A program made the translations under genes and the position numbers. From positions 1 through 64,000 of the forward strand of contig CAZOOK010000008.1 of the NCBI GenBank assembly GCA_964581385.1: a stretch of 64,000 bases of DNA, written 5' to 3'. This document shows positions 24,267 through 33,511 of the stretch, piece after piece (position 1 is the first letter of the stretch; each line of letters starts with the position of its first letter). The DNA comes from CAZOOK01 sp964581385. GTDB taxonomy: Bacteria > Pseudomonadota > Gammaproteobacteria > Nevskiales > Nevskiaceae. The notes under the pieces are model-generated. The model was not told the origin of the DNA. It made no database searches and worked only from the letters and a program-made list of their open reading frames with translations.

Positions 24267-26120
24267 TCATCTTCCGAGGACCAGGCCTTTTAAATCGCCT
24301 CGGTCCCGCCAGTCCCGCATAAGCTGCTCGAAGGCATTCCAGCCGGGACCATAAGACTCCCCGAGGTACCAGCGATACTTCTCCTCACCTTCGCTGTTGC
24401 CCTGCTTTTCGCCCTCGTTGTTGAAATAGCTCGGAGTACACTCACGTTGGAATTGCGTAAGATCGATTGCCGTGTCCCGAACGTGCCGGACCCATTCGTC
24501 CTGAGACTCCGGGCTGGGCTCGACGGTTTTGACGCCACGCGTAAAAGCTTCTTTGATGATATGGGCGATGTGGTAACTTTGCCGATTGAACGTCTCGGTG
24601 GTGGTTGCGTTAAAGCCGCCTTGGTAGAAACCGATGAAGAACTGGTTCGGAAAGCCGTGACTCATCATGCCGTGCAATGTTTTGTAACCATCGGCCCAGT
24701 AATCGTAGATCGACAATCCATTGCGACCCTCAATCACTTTAATGCCCCAACGGCGATCGAGGTCGCTTGTCACCTCAAAGCCGCTGGCGAAAATCATGCA
24801 ATCGATTTCGTATTCCACGCCCCGGGCAACAAAGCCCCTCCCGGTCATGTGCTCGACGCCTTTGGTCGCGGATACGTCGATCAGTTTCACATTTGGGCGG
24901 TTGAACGTTGGGTAGTAATCGTCGTTGGAGCATGGCCGCTTGCACATGAAGCGATACCAGGGTTTCAAAGCCTCGGCGGTCTCTTTGTCTTTAACGATGG
25001 AATCGACGCGACGACGCAGGCGTTCCATCACCCGGTAGTCCATGCCCTCGCGCCGTGCCAGATATTCGTTAAAACTCAACTCCGGACAACCCTGAGCGGC
25101 TGACTCCGCGGCGAGATTGCGATTGAGTTCCGTCCAGATGTCACAAATAAGATCCGGTTCTCCCGCGGCAAGCGACTCGATCGCGCCGCGTTGGAAATTG
25201 ATCTTCCGATCCTTCTGCCAGCCGGGCTTCAGTGACTTCACCCATTCGGGATCAGTGGGTGTGTTTCTGCGTTCGTCGACGGTCGAAGGCGTGCGCTGAA
25301 GCACATAGAGCTGCTTGGCGTAACGGCCGAGATTGGAGACGGCTTGTATTGCGGTCGCGCCTGTGCCGACGATAGCCACACGCTTGTCGGCCAGCTTGTT
25401 CAGCTCAGGGTTCTTGTAACTTCCGCCGGTGTAATCATATTCCCAGCGGGCAGTGTGAAACATTCTGCCCTTGAATTCGTGTATTCCGGGAATGCCCGGC
25501 AATTTCGGGATATCCAGGAGCCCATTGGCCATGACGACGAAACGAGCGCGAATATCGTCGCCGCGGTCCGTCGCTATCCGCCAGCGCTTTATTCCCTCAT
25601 CCCAGCGTATTCCGGTGACGAGTGTGTGGAAAAATGCTTTTTCATAAAGCTCAAACCGCTTCGCTATGCTCCGGATATATTCGTAAATGTCGCGGCCATC
25701 CGAGAATTTTTTCGACGGCATGTAACCCATTTCTTCCAGCATCGGCAGGTAGCAATAAGCGTCGTTATCGCATTGAATGCCGGGATATCGATTCCAGTAC
25801 CAGACGCCGCCGAAATCGCCCGCATGATCGATATTACGGAAGCCGGTAATCCCGGCCTTCCTGAGGTGTACGCCAGCAAGAATTCCCGAGAAGCCGCCGC
25901 CGATTACAGCGACGTCGATATCCTCTGAGATCGGATTCCTCTGTTCGATCGGCGTGTGAGGATCACCTTTATATGCCCGCGCAAAGTCCTCGACGGGCTG
26001 CACATACTGCTTCTGACCTTCGCGTCTGATGCGTTTGTCACGCTCTTGTCGGTATCGCTCCTTCATTGCCGGGATATCAATTTCCTCGGTCAGGGGTACG
26101 TTCGTGGGCTCACATTTCAT
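24267..26120 (-). CDS. Baeyer-Villiger-type flavin monooxygenase
   Basis: A 617-residue FAD/NADPH enzyme that would insert oxygen next to a ketone to give an ester or lactone. It has an N-terminal extension of about 65 residues, the FAD motif VIGGGFSG (about 72-79), the BVMO fingerprint FKGRMFHTARW at 216-226 (followed by Glu rather than the usual Pro/Asp) and the NADPH motif VGTGATA (251-257). The frame is open up to 26321, but that extension overlaps the SnoaL-like gene in another frame, and MKCEPTN at 26120 is the natural start. The operon context suggests ring opening of a cyclic or polycyclic ketone. Confidence 0.9.
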   Translation of the reverse strand: MKCEPTNVPLTEEIDIPAMKERYRQERDKRIRREGQKQYVQPVEDFARAYKGDPHTPIEQRNPISEDIDVAVIGGGFSGILAGVHLRKAGITGFRNIDHAGDFGGVWYWNRYPGIQCDNDAYCYLPMLEEMGYMPSKKFSDGRDIYEYIRSIAKRFELYEKAFFHTLVTGIRWDEGIKRWRIATDRGDDIRARFVVMANGLLDIPKLPGIPGIHEFKGRMFHTARWEYDYTGGSYKNPELNKLADKRVAIVGTGATAIQAVSNLGRYAKQLYVLQRTPSTVDERRNTPTDPEWVKSLKPGWQKDRKINFQRGAIESLAAGEPDLICDIWTELNRNLAAESAAQGCPELSFNEYLARREGMDYRVMERLRRRVDSIVKDKETAEALKPWYRFMCKRPCSNDDYYPTFNRPNVKLIDVSATKGVEHMTGRGFVARGVEYEIDCMIFASGFEVTSDLDRRWGIKVIEGRNGLSIYDYWADGYKTLHGMMSHGFPNQFFIGFYQGGFNATTTETFNRQSYHIAHIIKEAFTRGVKTVEPSPESQDEWVRHVRDTAIDLTQFQRECTPSYFNNEGEKQGNSEGEEKYRWYLGESYGPGWNAFEQLMRDWRDRGDLKGLVLGR

Positions 26121-26139
26121 ATCCAATCTCTCGACGGGC

Positions 26140-26565
26140 TTAGCTTGGCGGAATATCGCGCGCGATCTGCTCGACCAAAGGCCAGAGAACCTCTTCGGCG
26201 AGTATGGTGCAGAAATACTCGTTGACTTGTTTGATCTTGCTGCCGGCGAGCGTGAACACCATGCAGTACTGGTTGTTATATGGCTTGCCGTCGCATGTCG
26301 TCGCATTCCCTTCGAATTCAACCACTACTCGATCGGACTCAGCGGTGACGCTCTTGATATCGGGCCGCAGTCCAGTGGGCACCAGCTTCTTGAACGCGTC
26401 GATTGTGCCGACGATGGTGTCATAGTGACGAACGCCGGCAAATTTGCCGAAGCCTTTCGCAAGCGTGAAAGCATCGGGAGCCAGACAGGTGGCAGCCGTG
26501 GCGCCGTCACTGCGACCCATGGCTTCAATAAATTTGAGCACGACCTGCTTGTTCTGCTCGCTCAT
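26140..26565 (-). CDS. SnoaL/NTF2-like protein (limonene-epoxide-hydrolase or cyclase type)
   Basis: A 141-residue alpha+beta barrel protein: N-terminal helix NKQVVLKFIEAMGRSDGATA, then IVGTIDAFKKLVPTG, and strands VVVEFEGNATTCDGKPYNNQY and KIKQVNEYFCT. The fold is shared by ketosteroid isomerase, limonene epoxide hydrolase and SnoaL cyclases. Which one applies cannot be told. Its start overlaps the stop of the SRPBCC gene by 4 nt (ATGA), so translation is coupled. Confidence 0.85.
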   Translation of the reverse strand: MSEQNKQVVLKFIEAMGRSDGATAATCLAPDAFTLAKGFGKFAGVRHYDTIVGTIDAFKKLVPTGLRPDIKSVTAESDRVVVEFEGNATTCDGKPYNNQYCMVFTLAGSKIKQVNEYFCTILAEEVLWPLVEQIARDIPPS

Positions 26566-27149
26566 GGCAATCGCCCTTCTTTAATCAGATCATCCACTGG
26601 CTTACTTGATCCGAATACAGCCCGCCAGAGATTCCGCAGCCATCTACCCATGGCCGCAAACACCGAAGGCGTTTCAGTCACGACGGCGACTTGCGATGCG
26701 GATGCACCAGCACACGCCTCGATCTCTGCCTTCAGTTTCCCGGCAAAGGTCTTCGCCAATTGCGGCAAAAGCGGCTTGCTCATCGCTTCCCACATCGGGG
26801 CCATCGAGCCACCGCCCTCAACACATACCTTCAATGTAATTTCGGTTGCATGAGTTCCTTTTCTTGAAGCGATATAGAAACCACTCCCCACGACGGGCTC
26901 GGTTTCCAACTTGTAGGAGAAGCTCACCCGCTCTGGGCCGTCCCACTGATCGACATGCACCAGCACGTTGACAGTTTTGACGAGGCCGCCTGCACCGACT
27001 TTGATGCTCCACCGGGAGTTGTGCTCATCAATAACCGTGCATTCGCGGCATCCGGGGAAAAGGTTCGCCCATTTTCGGATGTCCTGGACATAATCCCAGA
27101 CGCTATCAATGGCGTCGTCGATCACAATCGACTTTTCTGCTTCAATCAT
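26562..27149 (-). CDS. SRPBCC-family protein
   Basis: A 195-residue START-like protein (IEAEKSIVIDDAIDSVWDYV, then DIRKWANLFPGC at the N-terminus) with an extra C-terminal helix region. Members bind lipids, polyketides or steroid-like ligands, or act as cyclases. The next gene starts within its stop codon, and the KstD-like gene ends 9 nt upstream of it, so it is tightly embedded in the operon. It is perhaps a carrier or non-catalytic partner for the hydrophobic substrate, which is inference. Confidence 0.82.
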   Translation of the reverse strand: MIEAEKSIVIDDAIDSVWDYVQDIRKWANLFPGCRECTVIDEHNSRWSIKVGAGGLVKTVNVLVHVDQWDGPERVSFSYKLETEPVVGSGFYIASRKGTHATEITLKVCVEGGGSMAPMWEAMSKPLLPQLAKTFAGKLKAEIEACAGASASQVAVVTETPSVFAAMGRWLRNLWRAVFGSSKPVDDLIKEGRLP

Positions 27150-27158
27150 TTGGCTACC

Positions 27159-28856
27159 TCAAAGACCTAGGCGGTCCATCTCTTTTTGCAGCAGATTGCT
27201 GGGATTGCCGGCAGCATGACGACCGGCGAGATAACCGTGGGTCATACCGCGTGCATTCGTGATGCCACTCTGCATGATTGCGCCGTTGTCCATGCGCGCC
27301 ATGGAGTTGCCTGCGACATACAGGCCTTCGATCGGTTTATCGTCCCAACCGATGGCGCGGCAGTGATGATCGGCAAGCACACCTGTGGCCGCGATGCCAC
27401 CGCCAGCCATTCGGTGCAATTCAACGGCATAGAATGGCGCTTTAAGCAACGGACCCAGGTTCGCGTTCGGCTTCTGCGACGCATCGCCACACATCGTCGC
27501 ACCCCAGGGACGAGTGCCGCGATGGAACTCCGGATCTTCGCCTTTCTCACAGTAGCCATTGAACGTCGTGATGGTGGCAGCAAGTCCTCGCGCATCCACA
27601 CCAATCTTGCGTGCGAGTTCCGCGACGGAATCCGCTTTGGCGCCCATGCCTTCAGGCAAGTCCTGACCGGGCATGACAGAACCAAAAGGATATTTCTCCC
27701 GCGCTTGGCTATCGAAGATTGCCCAGCAGGGGAAGTTGGGATGCGTCTGGGTGCCGCCATCGATGATATCCAGCGCGCTATACACCGAGCGATAGAAGGC
27801 CTCATCGGAAAAGCGTTTGCCCGCGCGATTGACCGTAATGGAATGGGGCAGACCGAGGAAGGGCAGAGCGCCGCGCCACAAGGGCACACCCTCTTCCTGT
27901 TCTTCGCCCGGAACATGAAAGCCCAGCATCGTGACATCAGGTACTCGCGCAATGCGCGCACCGGCCTGGCCCGCCAACCGTAGATGAGCGCCATCGATAG
28001 ACGGCATCACCATCGATACCGGATTCAGCTGGTGCCCCAGAGTCTTAGCGTAACCGGCATTCCGTTCATAACTACTGACAGCGATCACGACACCGCGATT
28101 GGCTTTCACATAAAAATCCTTGCCGCCCCTGGTCGCCCGCACGCCGACAACGCGCGCGCCGTCGACGACTAGCTCTTGCACATGCACACCGGTGTGCATG
28201 GGAATGCTGCGATCGAGCACACCCTTGACGAAATAAGCCGCCAGGCCCGGGCCGGCACAGCGTTCATCCTTGGCGAGACGTTCGGACATGATGCTGTAGT
28301 CCCAATTGATCATGTTCGCCAGCCCACCGTTGTCGAAAATATCTTCATGAGTGAGCGCGTAAGGAACATGCGGCGAAACACGTGTCTTGTGTTGCCAGTC
28401 GCCCAAGATCTCCGCCGGAAACGGCAGGACCTCAAGGTATCGGCCCTCTGCAAGACTGTCGCTGTGGTGCGGGTAGTAATAATCGGGAAGATTGCGGATG
28501 ACGCACATCTTTAGGCCGATCTTGTCCTCGAAGTATTTGAGCGCCACCGGCCCGTGGACTGCCTGGTTAAGGATTGAGACGTCATCGCCATAGCCCATGG
28601 AGAGGCGCTTGATGTAGCGAAAGCCGCTATCGGCTGAATCCTTTATGTCTGATGTGGCAGCGAGGTGATTGCCCGGAATCCAGACTTCACCCATGGAATA
28701 GGCGGTAACACCGCCGACCTGGTCGGAGCGCTCGAGCACGAGCGCGCTCACACCATGATCATGGGCCGTGATCGCAGCGCATAAGCCACCGCCGCCCGAG
28801 CCGATTGAGACGACGTCGGCTTCAAGATCCCATTTGGGAGGAAGATTTCGAAGCAT
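27159..28856 (-). CDS. FAD-dependent oxidoreductase, 3-ketosteroid dehydrogenase-like
   Basis: A 565-residue flavoprotein of the FAD_binding_2 family, which holds 3-ketosteroid delta-1-dehydrogenases and fumarate-reductase-like enzymes. The FAD motif is VSIGSGGGGLCAAI (about 16-29), VLERSDQVGGVTAYS contains the ribose-binding acid, and GLYVAGNSMARMDN close to the C-terminus is the second FAD segment. The length fits KstD relatives. It probably dehydrogenates a ring next to a ketone. With a Baeyer-Villiger-type enzyme, SDR and SnoaL-like protein in the same operon, a cyclic terpenoid or steroid substrate is plausible. Confidence 0.88.
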   Translation of the reverse strand: MLRNLPPKWDLEADVVSIGSGGGGLCAAITAHDHGVSALVLERSDQVGGVTAYSMGEVWIPGNHLAATSDIKDSADSGFRYIKRLSMGYGDDVSILNQAVHGPVALKYFEDKIGLKMCVIRNLPDYYYPHHSDSLAEGRYLEVLPFPAEILGDWQHKTRVSPHVPYALTHEDIFDNGGLANMINWDYSIMSERLAKDERCAGPGLAAYFVKGVLDRSIPMHTGVHVQELVVDGARVVGVRATRGGKDFYVKANRGVVIAVSSYERNAGYAKTLGHQLNPVSMVMPSIDGAHLRLAGQAGARIARVPDVTMLGFHVPGEEQEEGVPLWRGALPFLGLPHSITVNRAGKRFSDEAFYRSVYSALDIIDGGTQTHPNFPCWAIFDSQAREKYPFGSVMPGQDLPEGMGAKADSVAELARKIGVDARGLAATITTFNGYCEKGEDPEFHRGTRPWGATMCGDASQKPNANLGPLLKAPFYAVELHRMAGGGIAATGVLADHHCRAIGWDDKPIEGLYVAGNSMARMDNGAIMQSGITNARGMTHGYLAGRHAAGNPSNLLQKEMDRLGL

Positions 28857-29018
28857 GTCACCTACCCTCTCTTAGAATATTCGGAAGCGCCTTGGTGTCA
28901 ACATTGACACTGCGTTGAGCTTGATTGAGTCGATCCATCGAGCTGAAAGTGCTGGAGACTTTTCGTGCATCCCCGGCCCCATACATGGTTGAGATTTTGA
29001 TTTGATTTCCAGAGCGGC

Positions 29019-29828
29019 TCAGGCAAAGGGTTCTTCACCCAACAGAGTGGTGCGGTGCATGGTCCGACCGCAATCCAGGGGATAAGGCTCCACCCTGTGC
29101 AGCACGCCAGTGTTATCCCAAATTAATAGATCTCCCGGCGTCCACTCATGCCGGTAAACAAACTTCGGCTGAGTCGTCCATTCCAGCAACTCCCGGAGAA
29201 CTTTCCGACCTTCTTCCTTCTCCATGTTTTCAATATGAGAAGCGTGGCAACCGATGACCAGAGATTTGTGTCCCGACTTGTGAGTCCAGACCAAGTTGTG
29301 GGTCTTGTTCGGCAGGCTGCACCAGTACGCTAAATTCGCCTCGGTTGGTTCTATGCCCGCCCTGCGCATCGACACTTCGACGCTGTGGACGACCTTGACC
29401 CCGTTGATGCGAACCTTGGTTTCCTGCGGAAGCTCCTCGTACGCCATGTAGGAGTTGGCAAATTCGGTCTGGCCGCCAATCGGCGAAAGAGTGCGGCCGG
29501 TGAGCAACGACGCAAAAACCGGAACATCGTCATGTGTACCGTCGATGTGCCAAAGGAAGGAGCCTTTCAAATAGTCCGCTCGCGCATTGGTCTTCTTATC
29601 GAGCGTGATTTTGAAGATGCCCTTTTCACCTTCTTCTCGCAGAGAACCCATTAGTCGGGCCAAAGTAACCTGCTGGTCATCGGTCAGATTGAGTTCCCTG
29701 AACACCAGGACTCCTCTTTCGACCAGCAAGCCACGAACTTTGGCGGCCACTTCGGGAGTCAAGAGATCTTCGACGTCCATACGAATCTCGGATCCGATGC
29801 TTTCTTTCAGAACCTTTACCTCAAACAT
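29019..29828 (-). CDS. TauD/TfdA-family 2-oxoglutarate-dependent dioxygenase
   Basis: A 269-residue Fe(II)/2-oxoglutarate dioxygenase. The metal site is His94-x-Asp96 in LWHIDGTHDD plus His244 in NTGVLHRVEPY, and the arginine in GRTMHRTTL should bind 2-oxoglutarate. Of three in-frame ATGs I chose 29828 (MFEVKV) because GGAGGAGAG lies at the right distance. It is the first gene of the catabolic operon and probably hydroxylates the starting compound or cleaves a sulfonate or ether. The 162-nt gap to the next gene has no evident terminator. Confidence 0.9.
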   Translation of the reverse strand: MFEVKVLKESIGSEIRMDVEDLLTPEVAAKVRGLLVERGVLVFRELNLTDDQQVTLARLMGSLREEGEKGIFKITLDKKTNARADYLKGSFLWHIDGTHDDVPVFASLLTGRTLSPIGGQTEFANSYMAYEELPQETKVRINGVKVVHSVEVSMRRAGIEPTEANLAYWCSLPNKTHNLVWTHKSGHKSLVIGCHASHIENMEKEEGRKVLRELLEWTTQPKFVYRHEWTPGDLLIWDNTGVLHRVEPYPLDCGRTMHRTTLLGEEPFA

Positions 29829-29969
29829 CCGCTTACTCTCCTCCGCCATTGGCTGGAACCCAACGCTCAAGGGCGAAGCGCAACCACGAATTGGACCCTC
29901 TCGTCATGGTAACCAGCTTTAACTCAAGAGGGGCACAGACAGGGTTGCCCTAAGCGCTCAATGCACATA

Positions 29970-29999
29970 ATGATACAGATCGGTACTTTTATTAGTCAA
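29970..29999 (-). promoter_or_regulatory. Predicted promoter of the TauD-to-CMD operon
   Basis: On the minus strand TTGACT (29994-29999) is followed after 18 nt by TATCAT (29970-29975), a near-consensus sigma-70 promoter about 140 nt upstream of the dioxygenase start. It lies in the 327-nt gap between the TetR gene and the operon; nothing else was recognised in this gap. The TetR protein encoded just upstream is the likely regulator. Confidence 0.45.
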
Positions 30000-30155
30000 T
30001 CCGTGAACGGGCAGTGTCAGATTGACGCTCGCTCCGACGAGCGCGACGCTTATCGACGAAAACTGCGGATCTCGAGAATTGTGCTTTGGATTCAGTAGCA
30101 AGTCGCCGAACGAGTCCTTAGTGCTCAGGCGATTGCTCTTCCAACAACCCTCATT

Positions 30156-30827
30156 TCACCAATCTTTCCGGGCGGAAAGCAGTGTGTGCACAGCGCGTCT
30201 AACCCACGCTTGGCGCTGCGCTGCAGACACTTCGCGGTTGGTCAGCATGACGTTTACATACCAACCCCTGATCATCAGGATAAATGCTTCCGCTACTCCT
30301 TCCGGATCCTTGCATGGAATATCGTCCATGGCAGCACACTCTCGAATAAAAGCGGAAATTCGCCTGATTCCAAGTTCGGTTCTCTCTGCTGCTGCCGCGC
30401 CCAATTCCGGGAAACGGTAAGACTCGCTATAAATCAGCCTGTTCACACCAAGCAGGTCGCCTTGCAGGCTGAGTTCCAGCATGTGATTGGCATAAGACTT
30501 CAAACCCTTTTCCAGATCGAGCGGACCGGCATTTGACCTTAGCGACGTCGACGGGGAGAGGCGGTCGATTTGCGCGTAGATAATTGCGCGGAACAACTCT
30601 TCCTTTGAAGAGAACCGTGAATAAAGCGTCGTCTTAGAAACCGCAGCAACCTTGACGATGCTCGCCATCGAGGCGCCACCATAACCATGCTCCAGAAACT
30701 CATTTAAAGCCACGTCCAGCAATTTGGTCTCGATAACGGCGATGTCCTCAGGTCTCGGACGCCCCCGAGATCGTTTGGGTTTCGCCTTTATTTGCTTGCT
30801 TGCAATATTTTTTTTTTGATAGGCCAT
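30156..30827 (-). CDS. TetR-family transcriptional regulator
   Basis: A 223-residue repressor-type protein. A basic N-terminal tail (KQIKAKPKRSRGRPRPED) precedes the helix-turn-helix (GGASMASIVKVAAVSKTTLYSRFSSKEELF, about residues 50-80), and the C-terminal part is a helical ligand-binding domain. It is upstream of and parallel to the TauD operon. Regulation of that operon is inferred from position. Confidence 0.9.
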   Translation of the reverse strand: MAYQKKNIASKQIKAKPKRSRGRPRPEDIAVIETKLLDVALNEFLEHGYGGASMASIVKVAAVSKTTLYSRFSSKEELFRAIIYAQIDRLSPSTSLRSNAGPLDLEKGLKSYANHMLELSLQGDLLGVNRLIYSESYRFPELGAAAAERTELGIRRISAFIRECAAMDDIPCKDPEGVAEAFILMIRGWYVNVMLTNREVSAAQRQAWVRRAVHTLLSARKDW

Positions 30828-31185
30828 GGTGATTTCGTCGATTTCTGTAATCGTAAGCCATCCCTGCTGCGTCCGCTTCGTCTGGCATCATCGGACACGG
30901 CTCGATGCGGGTACTACCACAGCGACAGCGATAGGACGCACGCGGGTCCATCCGGCTGCTGCTACGCGAGACTTATGCCTCCTTGCTCATCGCACAGATG
31001 GAAAACGACAGTCGGGTTTGACTGTCACGGGGGATCGAAGAAAATTTCGTCGACTACGCTGGAATCTTCACGGAAGCTGCGCGGCGCTCTGTCGCTCTAT
31101 TGCAATCACTCGTGCGGAGCGCCGCTTGTCTGCAAAGACGATCATCACGGTTATGTATTTGCCAGCGCGCCGACAATAGCTTCGG
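30828..31185. other. Intergenic region between the TetR and D-lactate dehydrogenase-like genes
   Basis: About 358 nt with no supported gene. A hairpin at 31007-31026 (GACAGTC, 6-nt loop, GACTGTC) followed on the minus strand by GTTTT could be a weak terminator for the upstream minus-strand operon. The promoter of the TetR gene should lie near 30830-30900. Longer frames here have no recognisable protein features. Confidence 0.4.
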
Positions 31186-32214
31186 TCACCGTGGAATGTC
31201 TGTTCCTCTCCTGACAAGTTCGGGCGTCACCTGATTGGAATTGGGGCGCCCTGTTTCAAAATCGGAAACATTGGAAAGTGTGGTATCGGCAATCGCTGCC
31301 AATGCCTCTTTGGTGAAAAATGCCTGATGAGCCGTGATCATGACGTTCGGAAACGTGAGCAAGTGCTGAAACACGTCATCGGTCACGACCGTCGACGACA
31401 AGTCTTCGTAAAAAAGGTTGTCTTCCTGTTCGTATACATCGAGTCCAAGGGCACCAAGCCGGCCGGATTTAAGCGCTCGGATCACGGCTTCGGTGTCGAG
31501 CAGGCCGCCGCGGCTGGTGTTGATCAACATCGCGCCCGACTTCATTTGTGATAATGCATCGTCACTGATCAGATGATGTGAATCGGGCGTTAGTGGACAG
31601 TGCAGCGAAACAATATCGGAAGCTGCGAGCAGTTCCGGCAACGTCGTCAGGACTGCGTCGCCAACACGGGATTCAGTCTGCGACAGTAGAGGATCGTAGG
31701 CCAGCACGGTACAGCCAAAGCCGTTCATGATCTGAGCAAATGCCGCACCGATACGTCCGACGCCAACGACCCCGACCGTCTTGCGGTACAAGTCAAATCC
31801 TTCGAGTCCGTCGATCGAAAAATTATCTTCCCGAACACGGTTATACGCACGATGAAATTTGCGATTCAGTACCATGATCAGGCCTACCGCATGTTCCGCT
31901 ACCGCATGTGGTGAATAGGCAGGTACGCGGACCACAGTCAAACCAAGCTCAGTGGCGCGCTTCACATCGACCTGATTAAATCCTGCGCAGCGCAACGCAA
32001 TCAGTTTTGTTCCCGCGCCCGCAAGTCGTTCCAGCATCGGCGCATTGAGAGCGTCGTTGACGAAGGTGCAGATAGCCGGACAGCCAGCGGCCAGCGCTAC
32101 GGTTTCCGTGTTCAGATGCGCCTCGACAAAAGTCAGCTGATGACCGTATCGCAGATTCGCGGCAGTGAATTCCCGGCGGTCATAGCTGCGGGCACCAAAT
32201 AGCAAGACTTGCAT
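31186..32214 (-). CDS. D-2-hydroxyacid dehydrogenase (D-lactate dehydrogenase-like)
   Basis: A 342-residue NAD-dependent D-2-hydroxyacid dehydrogenase, close to fermentative D-lactate dehydrogenase: N-terminal RYGHQLTFVEAHLNTETV, NAD motif VGVGRIG, catalytic arginine in NTSRGGLLD, and the acid/histidine pair completed by MITAHQAFFTKEA. ALGLDVYEQEDNLFYEDLS is very LdhA-like. It would interconvert pyruvate and D-lactate. If so, it could supply lactate-derived precursors for a 2-phospholactate-type F420, but that link is speculative. It is the last gene of a five-gene minus-strand run. Confidence 0.9.
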   Translation of the reverse strand: MQVLLFGARSYDRREFTAANLRYGHQLTFVEAHLNTETVALAAGCPAICTFVNDALNAPMLERLAGAGTKLIALRCAGFNQVDVKRATELGLTVVRVPAYSPHAVAEHAVGLIMVLNRKFHRAYNRVREDNFSIDGLEGFDLYRKTVGVVGVGRIGAAFAQIMNGFGCTVLAYDPLLSQTESRVGDAVLTTLPELLAASDIVSLHCPLTPDSHHLISDDALSQMKSGAMLINTSRGGLLDTEAVIRALKSGRLGALGLDVYEQEDNLFYEDLSSTVVTDDVFQHLLTFPNVMITAHQAFFTKEALAAIADTTLSNVSDFETGRPNSNQVTPELVRRGTDIPR

Positions 32215-32269
32215 TGCCTCTCCTCAGCGCAACGGTACTCGAACACTAGCCTTGGGCGGCGGTAAAGGT

Positions 32270-33502
32270 TTACAAGCTGTAACGACGCCGGATACTGTCA
32301 AAGCGAGCGTGCATCTGCGCGATTCTTTCGTCCTTCGATATCTTAGCGGTGTCCGATGGCAAGGCGTCCGCTAGGGCTGAGCGCTTGACGAGCCGGCTAG
32401 AGAAACGAGTGGAAGCATTGCTCAGTAGGTTTCGGTAGGTCAGATTGCCGCGCTCAAAACCCTGCGTGTCCAGCCAGTTGTGATAGCCGGGATCGTCGTG
32501 GCTGAGGATGAACCGCATTTTGCCGTCGCTATCCACTTTGCTGCGGCCGGGCGTGTAGCTCACCGGGCGATACAGATAGTCCATGCTGTTGAAGAACACG
32601 CCCATATTCGTCAGCATCCAAAAGCCGTCGTGGGCATCAAACTCGACGATCAGCGCTTCATCGCCAGCAAGCTCCCAACACATGTGCGCAACGGCGCGGC
32701 CGCGCTTTGCATTTGCAGCGGCATCGTCAGACGAATCTGGCGGAAAGCAGTTGACGTTCACAGGATCGACCGCGCTGCTGTACTGATATGGGTGATCCGG
32801 CCAGTCGCTCATCAGCCCGGCCACGAAATCGCCCGCCCAATCCATCGCCTCGATCATCCGCTCAGGCGTCGGCAAAGGGCGCGGCTCGGTCATGTCGATG
32901 CGCTCGATGGATAACCGTGCCGGAAGTTCGTCCCAGCGATCGAAGCCCTGACGCAGGAAGAGCTTGCGTGTGCCTGGCGTCGTGGGTAGCCAGTTGCTCT
33001 CGCGGCTGGGCCCACCGAGATAAAGCTCGAAGCTTCCATCCAACGCCGTTTCCAGCTGATGACCGAACAGGTTGGCCTCGGGAATATCGCCGAAGGGCTC
33101 GTGCAAGCTTGGCCAGTCAGTGCCTGGCTGTTTGTCCGGACGCGGGCCCTGTACCGTGAAGTTGAGGAAGCGCGCGGTACCTTTGTTGCCGGAGATCTTG
33201 TAGACCGAGTGACCGTCGATCCACGCCTGCAGATAGACGAAGTCGGCAGCGTCGCCACCGAGCTTGCGATGCGGACCACAAAACGGATGCAGCTCGGGAT
33301 ACCTCGTGTCCTTCGTCTCCAGCGCCAGATCGAAGGCCTGTCCCAGGTTTTGCGTGAGAAAGCGGAAGGCGTCGGCGCGATGCAGCGACGTCGCTGGATT
33401 GTGGTCCTTGAAAACGCGCTCACCGGATTCCTGCAAGCGCGCGCAGAACTGCTGCCAGGCGGCACGTAGCGCGGCGTCATCGGGACTCGATCCATATGCC
33501 AT
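32270..33502 (-). CDS. DUF1214-type hypothetical protein
   Basis: A 410-residue protein of unknown biochemical function. The C-terminal region (AVAHMCWELAGDEALIVEFD, then DDPGYHNWLDTQGFERGN) resembles DUF1214-domain proteins common in actinobacterial and sphingomonad catabolic clusters. No signal peptide is seen. AAGGAG precedes the ATG. It follows the TIM-barrel gene by 9 nt, so it belongs to the operon with the LLM oxidoreductase and the sulfotransferase. Confidence 0.75.
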   Translation of the reverse strand: MAYGSSPDDAALRAAWQQFCARLQESGERVFKDHNPATSLHRADAFRFLTQNLGQAFDLALETKDTRYPELHPFCGPHRKLGGDAADFVYLQAWIDGHSVYKISGNKGTARFLNFTVQGPRPDKQPGTDWPSLHEPFGDIPEANLFGHQLETALDGSFELYLGGPSRESNWLPTTPGTRKLFLRQGFDRWDELPARLSIERIDMTEPRPLPTPERMIEAMDWAGDFVAGLMSDWPDHPYQYSSAVDPVNVNCFPPDSSDDAAANAKRGRAVAHMCWELAGDEALIVEFDAHDGFWMLTNMGVFFNSMDYLYRPVSYTPGRSKVDSDGKMRFILSHDDPGYHNWLDTQGFERGNLTYRNLLSNASTRFSSRLVKRSALADALPSDTAKISKDERIAQMHARFDSIRRRYSL

Positions 33503-33511
33503 CGGAACTCC

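Noticed and set aside
25956..26853. Long plus-strand frames opposite the monooxygenase, SnoaL-like and SRPBCC genes
   Set aside because: Antisense shadows in GC-rich DNA; the minus-strand genes carry clear family motifs and operon overlaps.
30792..31214. 140-codon plus-strand frame between the TetR and D-2-hydroxyacid dehydrogenase genes
   Set aside because: It overlaps both neighbours' ends in antisense, has no ribosome-binding site and no recognisable domain.
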